Below are positions 19,792 to 28,505 of a DNA stretch of 64,000 bases, piece by piece (position 1 is the stretch's first letter; each line of letters starts with the position of its first letter). Below the pieces are notes generated by a model, which was given only the letters and a program-made list of their open reading frames with translations, had not been told where the DNA came from and did not search any database. Where the stretch lies: assembly GCF_023078495.1 (NCBI RefSeq), contig NZ_CP095742.1:3224001-3288000 (forward strand), in the 5' to 3' direction. Origin of the DNA: Luteibacter aegosomatissinici (GTDB taxonomy: Bacteria; Pseudomonadota; Gammaproteobacteria; Xanthomonadales; Rhodanobacteraceae). The translations under genes were made by a program, and so were the position numbers.

Positions 19792-21000
19792 ATGGATGGG
19801 GTGACCGGACTGGATATCCACACGCTGGGCATTATCGGCCTGGCCGTGGGCATCGCTATCGCGCTGAGCTTCTCCCTGATGAGCCTGGTGCTCCGGGGCA
19901 TGGCGGCGCTGCACGTCTGGGCTGCCGCCTTTTGGCTGCTCACGTTCGCCGGGCTGGCCCAGGGCTACGACGAAAATGGAAGTTTCCTTTCAGCTATCGT
20001 CGGTAGCGTACTGATTGCACTGGCGAATGCGGCGATGCTGATCGGCATCGCCATGCACCTTGGCCATCCGCTGCGCTGGCGCTGGCCAGCCTTGGTCATC
20101 GCCCTGTTCCTGTTGATCCAGGTGGGTTTCATGGCGTGGCCGCCCAGCCAACCGCTGGAAAGCGCCGTATTTGGGCTCAAGAGCATCTTCTGGGATGGCT
20201 GGATGGTGCTTTACCTCCTTCGGGCCCCCCGTGAGCTCAGGGCCGGCAGCCTGTTCACCGCCCTGGTTTTCGTGATCGATGCCTTGTTCTACGTCGCTCG
20301 CGGGCTTGTCTCACTTCATCCTGAGATTGAATCTCCGGAGCTGGCCTCGCTATTGACGACTTCGAATTACCTGTTCGGGATCCTATGCACCTTCCTGCTC
20401 AGCACGGGCTTCACCCTGATGCTCTCGCAGCGGCTCGTCCACGACCTGCGGGTGGCCGCCAACGTGGATGGGCTTACCGGCCTGCTCAACCGCACCGCCT
20501 TGTTAAAGGCCGCCGCGCCCGTGCTGCAGGCCAACCGCGAGCATACGCACGCGGTACTGCTGTTCGACCTGGATCACTTCAAGGCGATCAACGACCGCTG
20601 GGGGCACGCCGGTGGCGATGCCGTGCTCCAGCACTTCACCCGCACCCTCCGTGACGGCGGCATTCCCGCACGCGCCCTGCTCTCGCGCTACGGCGGCGAG
20701 GAGTTCCTGCTGCTCGCCCCATGCACCAGCGCGAACGTAGCCGTGACCCTGGCCGAGTCGCTGCGGACGCAGGTGGAGCGCTCGCCGGCGCATTACGCGG
20801 GCGAACCGATCATGTTCACCACCAGCGTCGGTGTGGCGACCGGCGCTGGCATCGATATCCAGCGCCTGATCGATACGGCCGACGCGGCGCTCTACCACGC
20901 CAAGCGCACCGGCCGCGACCGGGTTGAGGCGATGGTGTCCGATCCGACGGTGGGCGAGAGGGTCAGCGCGGCCGCTCCCGCCGCCAGCGCGTTAACCTGA
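19792..21000 (+). CDS. membrane-anchored diguanylate cyclase (GGDEF)
   Basis: 402 residues from ATG 19792, preceded by GGGGGAA at good spacing; an in-frame ATG at 19759 lacks a ribosome-binding site. The N-terminal half (about 10-210) has six or seven hydrophobic segments (IIGLAVGIAIALSFSLMSLV, ALHVWAAAFWLLTFAG and others). The C-terminal GGDEF domain has DGLTGLLNRTALL, DLDHFKAINDRWGHAGGDAVL and the catalytic GGEEF at 301-305. It should make c-di-GMP from two GTP. The residues where the RxxD inhibitory site would lie read PARA, so product inhibition at that site is absent. Divergent from rimP; convergent with higA. Confidence 0.93.
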   Translation: MDGVTGLDIHTLGIIGLAVGIAIALSFSLMSLVLRGMAALHVWAAAFWLLTFAGLAQGYDENGSFLSAIVGSVLIALANAAMLIGIAMHLGHPLRWRWPALVIALFLLIQVGFMAWPPSQPLESAVFGLKSIFWDGWMVLYLLRAPRELRAGSLFTALVFVIDALFYVARGLVSLHPEIESPELASLLTTSNYLFGILCTFLLSTGFTLMLSQRLVHDLRVAANVDGLTGLLNRTALLKAAAPVLQANREHTHAVLLFDLDHFKAINDRWGHAGGDAVLQHFTRTLRDGGIPARALLSRYGGEEFLLLAPCTSANVAVTLAESLRTQVERSPAHYAGEPIMFTTSVGVATGAGIDIQRLIDTADAALYHAKRTGRDRVEAMVSDPTVGERVSAAAPAASALT

Positions 21001-21003
21001 CTT

Positions 21004-21297
21004 TCAGGCCGCCCGCGGGTGGATCCGCTGCAGGGCATCGCCGATACGGCGCTCGGCCATTTCCAGTTCGTAGTTGAGTTGCAGGTTCATCCAGCTGCGT
21101 GGATCGGTACCGAAGTACCGCGCCAGACGCAAAGCCGTATCAGCGGTGAGGCCCCGCTTACCCGTCACGAGTTCATTGATGCGCGCCGCAGTAACGCCAA
21201 TGGCGAGTGCCAGGGCGTTTGACGACAACCCCATCGGAAGCATGTAGTCCTCACGCAGGACTTCACCGGGATGCACCGGCGGCAGGCGATCGTTCAT
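21004..21297 (-). CDS. higA: HigA-family antitoxin (orphan)
   Basis: 97 residues. MNDRLPPVHPGEVLREDYMLPMGLS... is the standard HigA start, followed by an XRE-type helix-turn-helix (NALALAIGVTAARINELVTG) and the family segment TADTALRLARYFGTDPRSWMNLQ. HigA binds and neutralises the HigB mRNA interferase and represses the higBA promoter. Its toxin partner, normally just upstream, is here only a fragment (21307-21425), so this HigA is probably an orphan DNA-binding regulator. The operator-like palindrome at 21435-21453 is intact. Confidence 0.92.
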   Translation of the reverse strand: MNDRLPPVHPGEVLREDYMLPMGLSSNALALAIGVTAARINELVTGKRGLTADTALRLARYFGTDPRSWMNLQLNYELEMAERRIGDALQRIHPRAA

Positions 21298-21306
21298 GGC
21301 TTACCT

Positions 21307-21425
21307 CTAGTGATAGTCAACGATCTCTACGGCGTGGACATCGCCATCCCGCCAACGAAAGCAGATCGCGCGCAATACCCGCGAAATAGCGCTTCGGTGT
21401 CCCTGTCCGCGAATGAGACGATCAT
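21307..21425 (-). pseudogene. higB: remnant of the HigB toxin gene
   Basis: Reading from ATG 21425, the first 16 codons give MIVSFADRDTEALFRG, the normal N-terminus of HigB. In a different frame directly afterwards, codons ending at TAG 21307 give RAICFRWRDGDVHAVEIVDY followed by His, the normal HigB C-terminus. The central part, roughly 50 residues including most of the catalytic fold, is missing, and the junction is out of frame. 119 bp remain of an expected 280 or so. The spacing to higA (9 bp) is preserved. No functional toxin can be made from this locus. Confidence 0.88.
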
Positions 21426-21434
21426 GGCATATCA

Positions 21435-21453
21435 TTTATCGATTGTCGATAAA
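21435..21453. promoter_or_regulatory. HigA operator-like palindrome
   Basis: TTTATCGA-TTG-TCGATAAA is a perfect 8-bp inverted repeat with a 3-bp spacer, 10 bp upstream of the old higB start codon. It overlaps the likely -10 region (GATAAATGATAT on the minus strand). Its position and symmetry fit the autoregulatory operator of a higBA operon. Confidence 0.65.
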
Positions 21454-21653
21454 CGATCATGCCGGCGGCGTTCGGACCGCGGTATCAGGGAACCTCCCGA
21501 GTTCGTTTCCGTCCTGGCGACACGTTAGGTGGCGGTCTGGCCCACGCTGGACCGGATCATGCTATTTCGACTGCCCAGCGTGCCCCGCCAGGTCGAGAAC
21601 ACGCCCCACAGACAAGACCACGCTTGGCGCATCTTGTTCACCGCAAACAGTGA

Positions 21654-22175
21654 TCACCCGGCCAGCGACACCATCTCCACGGATCGCCAGCCTGTTTCGA
21701 GGCGCGCCATCAGGTGCAATTCGCCGCAACGGCATAGGACGCCACCACCCGCGAGTCGATCTTCCAGAGTGCGGACTACGGCATCGCGATCGGCGGCCCG
21801 CCGCAGGTTGCGCGCGACCGACAGATGCGGCACGAAGGCGTTGAACTCGCGCCCCACTTTCGGCCGCCCAGAAAACGTCGCCTCCAGCTCATTCGCCAGT
21901 TGAATGATGGCCTCGTCCGGGTCGGGCGCGAGCCACACCGTCGAAGGGAATGCGCCAACGCGCTCCAGAGAAAACGCGAGCGCGGCGTGCCGACGCCCCA
22001 CCTCGCGCAAACTGGCCAGATGAGCCGGCGTGATCTCGACCGTATCGTGAAAGGGATACAGCAACGTGAAATGCGCACCGAGGCCAAGTTTCGATGCGGG
22101 ATCGAGCCGTGCGCGCAGGTCACCGACCAGTGGCTCTGCATCGGGGACCAGCAACGCGACCAGGGTGCGGCTCAC
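21654..22175 (-). CDS. 2H phosphoesterase / 2'-5' RNA ligase-like protein
   Basis: 173 residues with a GTG start (22175) overlapping the stop of the GFA-family gene by 4 bp. The two catalytic HxT/S motifs are H35-F-T (GLGAHFTLLYPF) and H117-L-S (VPHLSVARN), about 80 residues apart as in 2H phosphoesterases. Such enzymes open cyclic phosphodiesters or act on 2'-5' or 2',3'-cyclic nucleotides; the natural substrate of this one cannot be told. No signal peptide. Likely cotranscribed with the upstream GFA gene. Confidence 0.85.
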   Translation of the reverse strand: MSRTLVALLVPDAEPLVGDLRARLDPASKLGLGAHFTLLYPFHDTVEITPAHLASLREVGRRHAALAFSLERVGAFPSTVWLAPDPDEAIIQLANELEATFSGRPKVGREFNAFVPHLSVARNLRRAADRDAVVRTLEDRLAGGGVLCRCGELHLMARLETGWRSVEMVSLAG

Positions 22176-22591
22176 GTGCCGACGAACGCGACGCTGGCGA
22201 TCCAGTTCCTTGTTCGCCGCGCCAGCCGTGCAACCTCAGCTTCGCCATCGAAATCCACGGACACCGGATCGGTCAATGCACCGTGGTTCTCGAATGTACG
22301 GGTATTCACCACAGCGTAGAGGTGGCCGTCGATCTCGCTCGTGCACACCGGCACCACACCGCAGCTGGCGCACACGTGGAAATCGGCGGTCTCCGTACCG
22401 AAACGGTGGCGGGAGACGCGGGAACCATCGACGATGTGGACGTGCAGTGCCGCCTGCGGATTCGCGGTCCACGTGGCGGCGTGCTTCTGGCAGAACGTAC
22501 AACCACAAGCGCGCTGTGCGACAGGGATACCCTCCGGCCAATCCAGGTCAAACGCGATGTTGCCGCAGTGGCAGGCACCATGGATCCGCAT
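22172..22591 (-). CDS. GFA-family zinc protein (glutathione-dependent formaldehyde-activating-like)
   Basis: 139 residues from ATG 22591 (MRIHGACHCGNIAFDLDW). The zinc ligands typical of the family are visible: C7-H-C9, C29-G-C31-T-F-C34 and the pair C74-A-S-C77. The family fold is that of Gfa/CENP-V; most members have no proven enzyme activity. The preceding frame to 22678 is not needed. It is 52 bp downstream of the ATPase gene, and its stop overlaps the 2H phosphoesterase start, so a three-gene unit is plausible. Confidence 0.88.
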   Translation of the reverse strand: MRIHGACHCGNIAFDLDWPEGIPVAQRACGCTFCQKHAATWTANPQAALHVHIVDGSRVSRHRFGTETADFHVCASCGVVPVCTSEIDGHLYAVVNTRTFENHGALTDPVSVDFDGEAEVARLARRTRNWIASVAFVGT

Positions 22592-22643
22592 CGAACACTC
22601 CTTCTCTGAATCCATGCCATGGTAGCGCGCCGCGCGCCGGCCT

Positions 22644-23807
22644 TCAGCGTTCTTCCAGCCAGTGCCACGGTGGCTCATCCAGCATGCCCTGCCCCTCGAT
22701 CTTCGTCTGGCTCAACGTTTTCTCAAGATGAACGGGCTGACAGGCACTCGACCCTTCCAGGGTCGCGATAAGTCGCGAGGCGTGCGATACCACCCACACC
22801 TGGCTGCGGGTGGCCGCGTTCAGTATCAGGCGGCCCAGCGCGGGCAACAGATCGGGGTGCAGGCTCGTCTCCGGCTCGTTGAGCACCATGAGCGGTGGCG
22901 GCCTCGGGGTATGCAGGGCCGCGATCCACAGCAGGTAGCGCAACGTGCCATCGGAAAGTTCCGCCGACGAAAGCGGGCGCAGTAGCCCTGGCTGGTGGAA
23001 GCGAAGGCTGAGCCGTGCGCCTTCGGATACCACCGACACGTGCGCACCCGGGAACGCATCGTCAACCGACGCATCCAGCGCGCGCGTATCGCCGATTTCC
23101 CGAATCGTCTGCCATGCCGCGGCGAGATCGCGCCCATCGTGACTCAGCACGGGTGTGCGCGTGGCCAGTTGCGGCGTGCGTGCCGGGGCGTCGGCATCCG
23201 AGCGGAAATGATCGTAGAAGCGCCAGGCACGAATCGTCTCGCGCAGTGCGAGGACTTCGGGTGCGCGTTCGGGATCGGCGATCTGGGTGAACATGGACTC
23301 GAAAGGCGCCAGGTGCTGGGCGACGACGCGCCACGATTTCCCATCACGTGAACGTACCGAGGGTCCCTTGCGCACGACGAGCTTGCCGGCATCCCGCAGG
23401 AAGGGGCCGCCGAAGATGACTTCCGACTTGATCGCGGGATCGAAATCGAACATCGACATCGAGGGTTCCGGGTAACCGAGGTCAATGGCATATCCGAACT
23501 CGTCGCTCGCGAAACCCAGCTTGAGCGCGATCGCATTTTCGCGCGCCGTGCCCTGCACGGGCTCGGTACCGGCGAGCATTCCCTTCGAGAATTTCTCTGG
23601 GCCAGCCCACAGCGTCGACCCCAGGCCACCTTCGCGCGAAAGCGCCCCGACCACCCCGCCCTGCGCGGTCTCTGCCAACAGCCTAAGCGCCCGATACAGG
23701 CTGGACTTGCCACTGCCATTCGCACCGGTCACCAGGTTGACCGAACCCATGGGCATGACAAGCGAACGCAGCGAACGGTAATTGGCGACGGCGAGCGTGG
23801 TGAGCAT
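22644..23807 (-). CDS. RecF/SMC-like AAA family ATPase
   Basis: 387 residues. The Walker A motif GANGSGKS is at 28-35 after the strand LTTLAVANYRSLRSL. A signature-like SSAELSDGTLRYLLWIAAL precedes Walker B PPLMVLNEPETSLHPDLLP, and the H-loop-like VWVVSHASRLI follows. This is the AAA_21/OLD-type ATPase head without a TOPRIM nuclease domain. Such proteins occur as stand-alone predicted ATPases and as parts of defence systems. Here the neighbours are a GFA protein and a 2H phosphoesterase, not a recognised nuclease. Function unknown. Confidence 0.85.
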   Translation of the reverse strand: MLTTLAVANYRSLRSLVMPMGSVNLVTGANGSGKSSLYRALRLLAETAQGGVVGALSREGGLGSTLWAGPEKFSKGMLAGTEPVQGTARENAIALKLGFASDEFGYAIDLGYPEPSMSMFDFDPAIKSEVIFGGPFLRDAGKLVVRKGPSVRSRDGKSWRVVAQHLAPFESMFTQIADPERAPEVLALRETIRAWRFYDHFRSDADAPARTPQLATRTPVLSHDGRDLAAAWQTIREIGDTRALDASVDDAFPGAHVSVVSEGARLSLRFHQPGLLRPLSSAELSDGTLRYLLWIAALHTPRPPPLMVLNEPETSLHPDLLPALGRLILNAATRSQVWVVSHASRLIATLEGSSACQPVHLEKTLSQTKIEGQGMLDEPPWHWLEER

Positions 23808-23893
23808 GTTGATCCTTCAACGTGGGAGGCCCCAGCATAACCCTGAAAAATCTCCTCGCTTGAGACGGCCCACCTCAACGGACCCGGTGCCCC

Positions 23894-24886
23894 CTAGCGC
23901 TGCCCGGCTTCGCCCCGGAACTGACTGGGCGGCAGGGGATGACTGCGTGACCACGCCCGGCGCAACTGCCGCGACGAACCGAAGCCCGAGCGTTCGGCCA
24001 CCGCCTCCATATCGAGCCGGGATTCGGCCAGGAGTTCGCGTGCCAGCGCCAGGCGCATACGGCTCACGTATTCACTGACGCTCATGCCAGCGTGCTCGTT
24101 GAACAGGCGGGAAAGGTGACGGGGGCTGGCCGCGGCAACGTGCGCCAGCGCTTCTACCGACCAGGCCCGCGCAGGGTCCGAGGCCACCGCATCCTGCGCG
24201 CGATGGATAGCAGGGTGCATGTGGTTGCGCCCCTCCAGCCACGGGGATAGCTGCGGATCGCCACCTGCTCGCCGCAGGTACACCACGAGGTAACGTGCAA
24301 CCGCCACGGCAATGGCCGGGCCGACGCGTTCACTTACCACGTGCAGCATCAGGTCGATGCCCGATGTGATGCCGGCGCTGCTCAAGCGCTCGCCATCCTC
24401 GACATAAAGCCTGTTCTCGCGAACCTTTGCGCCGGGTACGGCAAGCGCGAGTTTTTCGGTGTCGGCATGGTGCGTCGTGCATTCGAAGCCATCGAGCAGG
24501 CCAGCGCGTCCGACCAACATCGCGCCCGAACAGATGGACATCACGCGAATACCCGGCCGCACAACCTTCGCCAGCCAATCCACGATGGCCTGTTCCGCGG
24601 CGGCATCCTCGGCCGGCGTTGCCCTGGGCTCACCCATTGGAACATCCGCATGCCCCGGGACCACCACCATCGCGCCATCGGGCACCCGTGACGGGAGTAC
24701 CCCGATACCATCGATACCCAGACCGATGGAGCTGCCCACCTTGCGGCGAGGGCCGACGAAGGTCACCTCGAAACGTACGTCCGCTTGCAGAAGATTAGCC
24801 TTGCGCAGCACCTCCACCGGACCCGCCAGGTCCAGCAGGAGGACCCGGGGCGGCACGACGACGTATACGGGCAACACGGTGCGCAT
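23894..24886 (-). CDS. GlxA-type transcriptional regulator (DJ-1/PfpI domain plus AraC HTH)
   Basis: 330 residues from ATG 24886. Residues 1-190 form a DJ-1/PfpI glutamine-amidotransferase-like domain (VVPPRVLLLDLAGPVEVLRK; MSICSGAMLVGRAGLLDG, with the nucleophile-elbow cysteine). Residues about 225-325 are an AraC helix-turn-helix (SVEALAHVAAASPRHLSRLF, SRLDMEAVAERSGFGSSRQL). The ATG overlaps the TGA of the upstream isochorismatase-like gene (TGATG), so translation is coupled. The regulator probably controls its partner gene; the ligand is unknown. Confidence 0.92.
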   Translation of the reverse strand: MRTVLPVYVVVPPRVLLLDLAGPVEVLRKANLLQADVRFEVTFVGPRRKVGSSIGLGIDGIGVLPSRVPDGAMVVVPGHADVPMGEPRATPAEDAAAEQAIVDWLAKVVRPGIRVMSICSGAMLVGRAGLLDGFECTTHHADTEKLALAVPGAKVRENRLYVEDGERLSSAGITSGIDLMLHVVSERVGPAIAVAVARYLVVYLRRAGGDPQLSPWLEGRNHMHPAIHRAQDAVASDPARAWSVEALAHVAAASPRHLSRLFNEHAGMSVSEYVSRMRLALARELLAESRLDMEAVAERSGFGSSRQLRRAWSRSHPLPPSQFRGEAGQR

Positions 24887-25446
24887 CAAGCGGCCCGGTC
24901 CAGCCCGGCACCCAGCGCCTCTTCCACGGTAGCGATGCGGGCGAAGCGATCGGCGAGCACCAGTTCGGTACGCGCGCGGATCTCTGCCGCGCTCCATTCG
25001 CGCCCGGTGGCGTCGATCATTGGGAAGGTCAGTGTCGCTTCCCCTACATAATCCACCTGGTAGCCGAGATCGGATGCGTGGCGCGTGGTGGTCTCGCAGC
25101 ACTGTTCAGTGCGAATGCCCGAGACAATGACGCGCCGGATACCGTGCTCGGTAAGCCATACGTCCAGCCCGGAGCCCACCAGCGCGCTATGCCGGCGCTT
25201 GTGGAAGGTGATTGCTGGAGCGATGCGCAGGGGCGCCAGGGTCCTGACAAAACCCGAGGCCTCCGAGAAGACCCCCTCCTCCTCCACATGGAAGATCCGG
25301 ACCACGGGAATGCCTCGTGCCTGGGCGCCATCGATCAACGCCTGCTGGCGTTCCATGAAGGATGCGACATCGTCCTCACGGAAATAGGGGCGTTGGCGGA
25401 ATGATTCCTGGGCATCGATGACAAGAAGAGCGGTATCGGTGGGCAT
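24886..25446 (-). CDS. isochorismatase-like cysteine hydrolase
   Basis: 186 residues from ATG 25446 (MPTDTALLVIDAQESF). The catalytic triad of the family is present: D11 (VIDAQ), K83 (FHKRRHSAL) and C116 (GIRTEQCCETT). The family includes nicotinamidases, ureidoacrylate and N-carbamoyl amidohydrolases and isochorismatases; the substrate is not determined by these motifs. There is no cis-peptide/zinc triad of nicotinamidase type clearly visible. First gene of a two-gene unit with the GlxA-type regulator. Confidence 0.9.
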   Translation of the reverse strand: MPTDTALLVIDAQESFRQRPYFREDDVASFMERQQALIDGAQARGIPVVRIFHVEEEGVFSEASGFVRTLAPLRIAPAITFHKRRHSALVGSGLDVWLTEHGIRRVIVSGIRTEQCCETTTRHASDLGYQVDYVGEATLTFPMIDATGREWSAAEIRARTELVLADRFARIATVEEALGAGLDRAA

Positions 25447-25551
25447 GACGGCGTTCCCGGGGTGGCCTTGATGGAAGCCAGTTTGCGCTGCCAGCCGGCG
25501 GCAGGACAGCCCCCGTCCGGACGGGTACCGGACCATTCACGCCATCACGAA

Positions 25552-25581
25552 AACGCCCGCCCGGTTGCCCGGGCGGGCGTT
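25552..25581 (-). terminator. terminator of the S53 protease gene
   Basis: AACGCCCGCCCGG-TTGC-CCGGGCGGGCGTT is a perfect 13-bp stem, followed on the minus strand by TTTTCGTG. It lies 21 bp after the protease stop. Confidence 0.88.
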
Positions 25582-25602
25582 CGTCACTGGGTCACCTGAT
25601 GG

Positions 25603-28107
25603 TTAGTTGGTCCAGGTGGCCTTCAGGGTAACGCCCGAGAAGGCGGCGTACCCATTGAGCATCACGTAGTACGTTCCCGTCTGCGGTGAGGTCACCGAGC
25701 AGGTCTCGGTGTTACCCGTCACATAGGGGCGGCAGTCATAGCTCGACGTCGTCGGCGCCGAGCCAAACTTCACGTACAGATCCGCATCGCCCGAACCACC
25801 CGAGATCGCGATCTTCAGGTTCTTGGCACCCGAGGGGATCGCAACCGTGTAGTTGAGCTTGGCATTCTTCGCCGCCGACAGGCCGGTCACCGCCACGCCG
25901 TTCTGTAGCACGTTTCCACCGCCACCGCCCGACGAGCTCACCGTCACCGACGAGGTCTTCGTGTTGGTGGCGCCGGCGTTATCGGTCACCGTTTCGCTCA
26001 CGCTATAGGTACCCGCCGCGGTGTACGTATGGCTCGGGCTTGCAGCGGTCGACGTGGCGCCATCACCGAAGTTCCACGAATGCGAAGCGATGCTGCCGTC
26101 GCTATCGGTGGAGCTATCGGTAAACGTGGCAGTGAGGCCACTGGTGGTAAAGCTGAAGTTCGCCACCGGCGGCACGTTGGTAGTGCCACCACCGCCACTG
26201 ACCCAATTAGCCTGCGCGTAGGTGTTGAGCTTGCCGATATCGAAGCTGCCGAAGCCAGTGGCTTCGTCGAAGCCGGTAGCGGCCGTGTAGCCATGGCTCT
26301 GGTAGCCGTTATTGCCCGACGTAACGTCATGCAGCAACGAGGTCTGCGTCGGGAACGCGGCATAGAACTTCGACGCAGGGAAGCCGATGGCGTTGTTCGC
26401 CGCCGACTCGATGCGGGCAAACGCACCCACGAACAGTGGCGACGCGAGCGAGGTACCGCCCACCTGTTCGGTCGATCCGTTGACCACGATCAGCGCGCCC
26501 GACGACGACGCCGCATCGAAGGACAGATCCGGGCCCACGCGCTTGGTGCTGCTGGAGACCGACGACTGCCACGACGGCGCGGCTTCATACAGGCTGGTAC
26601 CACCGCCCGTAGCCCACAAGCGCTGGTTGTTATCACCCTGGCTGGGCGCGATGGCCGAAAGGCCCTCGTTCCACACCGTTTCGCCCGACCACGTCGTGCC
26701 ACTGGTGGAAAGCTGGGTGCCGCCGACCTGGATAACGTACGGCGAACTGGCCGGTTCGCTGACCGAGTAGTGGGTCAGGTCGATCTTCACCGTGCCCGCG
26801 GAATTGGCCACGTAACCCGGCGATCCCGACAGCGGGTCCGTCGACCACTGGTAAACGCCCGCATCGCCCGACGCGATGGAGAAGATCTGTCCCTGGGCTA
26901 CCGCCTGCTGGAAGATCGCATCATCCGCCGCCTGCGTACCCGACTCCTCCGCGGCCGTTTCGTCTTCACCGAGCGACACGTTGATCAGCTTGGCGATGTT
27001 ATCGGTGACGGCCTTGTTGTACGTGGCCGTGATGCCTGCATCGGTAATACCCGACGAGCTGGAGTTACCGTTGGCCGAGGTGTAGAAAATCAGCTGCTTC
27101 ACACCACCGGCGATACCGACGATATCCTGGCTGTCCAGCGACCACTCGCCGTTGGAATCCGGATCATTCGCGAAGGTGCCGCTACCGACCTTGGTGATGG
27201 TGCTGTTGACCGTGGCAAGGCCGGCGCTGGCGGTAAAGCTGTTGAGGTCGGTCACGGTCTGCGTGATCGAACCCCAGGTGATGATGCCTACCGCCGTATT
27301 CGTCGCAGCCGGCACACCGCTGCCGCCGTAAATCGCGGCGAAGTCCTGCGGATGATGCGCCGCGACGGCCGCAGCCGCCTGCGTGCTCGACGCGGGGCCC
27401 GGAACAGTCACGCGCTCGGGGTGATAAACGTGGTGCAGCGTGTGCTTCACGCTGACGTTCTGCAGGCCCAGCACGGCGTTGACCGATTCGCCCAGTGCCG
27501 CGGGAACCAGGGCCGGGGCGTCGTTGGCAAAGAACTCGCGACCACCGGATTCGAAGCGCTTGATCGACGTGTGAAAGCCGGTGGTCGCCGCGCCTGCGTT
27601 ACCGTCGGCCTCGATGAGCAGGTTGTTCGGCGCCACCTGGATGTTGGTGAAGCCGGACTGCTGCAGGTGCGCGACCACCGCCTGTACCTGCGCCTCGGTC
27701 GGCCCAAACTGTGCCTTGAACTGGTCCGGCGACAGGAACTTTCCATAGGCTGCGTTGCCCGGCGTGGTCACGTTGCGGAGGAACGCCTGCAACTGGTTCG
27801 GGTTGCGCAGCTTCATGCCGATGACAACGTGCAGAGGGTGATCGGCGGCGAGCGCCGTTACCGCCGTCCCTTCGATGGCCGGCTGGCCGGTCATATTGAG
27901 CTTGTAACCGGCCGATACTGCGGTCGTCGCGGCAGTCGCAGCCGTGCTGGCCGTGGAGACCTGTGATGTCGTGGCAGGCAGCAAGGCCGCCTTGGTGTTC
28001 GTCGTAACCCACGCATCCTCCGCGTGGCTCCCCAGGGATGTCATCGCGAGGGTGATCGCGACCGTCAATGCCGTCTTCCGTGTGACGCGAAAAGCATCGA
28101 TCTTCAT
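25603..28107 (-). CDS. secreted S53 (sedolisin) serine-carboxyl peptidase with PKD and PPC domains
   Basis: 834 residues from ATG 28107. The signal peptide is about residues 1-29 (ending SLGSHA). A pro-kumamolisin activation domain (about 55-215; HPLHVVIGMKLRNPNQLQAF) precedes the S53 catalytic domain. The Ser-Glu-Asp triad is seen as E321/D325 (GEWSLDSQD), with oxyanion D415 (SIASGDAGVY) and S553 (GGTSLASP). A PKD domain (about 660-735; NFGDGATSTAASPSHTY) and a C-terminal pre-peptidase C domain (DADLYVKFGSAP) follow. An acid-active extracellular endopeptidase is expected, with the PPC domain usually removed after export. Monocistronic. Confidence 0.95.
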   Translation of the reverse strand: MKIDAFRVTRKTALTVAITLAMTSLGSHAEDAWVTTNTKAALLPATTSQVSTASTAATAATTAVSAGYKLNMTGQPAIEGTAVTALAADHPLHVVIGMKLRNPNQLQAFLRNVTTPGNAAYGKFLSPDQFKAQFGPTEAQVQAVVAHLQQSGFTNIQVAPNNLLIEADGNAGAATTGFHTSIKRFESGGREFFANDAPALVPAALGESVNAVLGLQNVSVKHTLHHVYHPERVTVPGPASSTQAAAAVAAHHPQDFAAIYGGSGVPAATNTAVGIITWGSITQTVTDLNSFTASAGLATVNSTITKVGSGTFANDPDSNGEWSLDSQDIVGIAGGVKQLIFYTSANGNSSSSGITDAGITATYNKAVTDNIAKLINVSLGEDETAAEESGTQAADDAIFQQAVAQGQIFSIASGDAGVYQWSTDPLSGSPGYVANSAGTVKIDLTHYSVSEPASSPYVIQVGGTQLSTSGTTWSGETVWNEGLSAIAPSQGDNNQRLWATGGGTSLYEAAPSWQSSVSSSTKRVGPDLSFDAASSSGALIVVNGSTEQVGGTSLASPLFVGAFARIESAANNAIGFPASKFYAAFPTQTSLLHDVTSGNNGYQSHGYTAATGFDEATGFGSFDIGKLNTYAQANWVSGGGGTTNVPPVANFSFTTSGLTATFTDSSTDSDGSIASHSWNFGDGATSTAASPSHTYTAAGTYSVSETVTDNAGATNTKTSSVTVSSSGGGGGNVLQNGVAVTGLSAAKNAKLNYTVAIPSGAKNLKIAISGGSGDADLYVKFGSAPTTSSYDCRPYVTGNTETCSVTSPQTGTYYVMLNGYAAFSGVTLKATWTN

Positions 28108-28505
28108 TGCGTTGTGTTCCTTCGTTTGCCCGTAGGAATGCCGCACACATTGCGTGGCGGCGTTGTCACTGCAGGCGCTTGGGCGCAGGAAATTGCGAAC
28201 CCCTGGCCGTCGCGCCGTCTTTCCCCCTGTCGATCGAGCAGGCGGCTACGGATCTTTCGCGAACCTTTCCGGTAATGCGGGTCGGTTTACAATCCGCTCC
28301 GAGGTGTGACGTCCGGCGTGTACGTTAAGTGAAGGCCGGAGCATTCTTGCGGCGGCCGAGATCCGTCCTTGCTGACGGTTTCGTAAGATTGTGCGGCAAG
28401 GCACTGGACGACGCGGCCAGGTTGCGAGCGAAATGCGCAAACTCGGGACCGCAAGCGGGACAGCTTCGACGGATGCTTGCCGCACCCTAATTCCTGGAGC
28501 TCGCC
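28108..28505. other. intergenic region between divergent protease and AraC-type genes
   Basis: Nearly 400 bp with no convincing gene. It should hold the promoters of both divergent neighbours. A possible -10 box TACAAT is at about 28288 on the plus strand, with only a poor -35. No RNA gene, repeat or palindrome of note was seen. Confidence 0.5.

Noticed and set aside
19654-19943. Small minus-strand open frames upstream of the diguanylate cyclase
   Set aside because: They overlap the cyclase start and the rimP promoter region, have no ribosome-binding site and no recognisable sequence.
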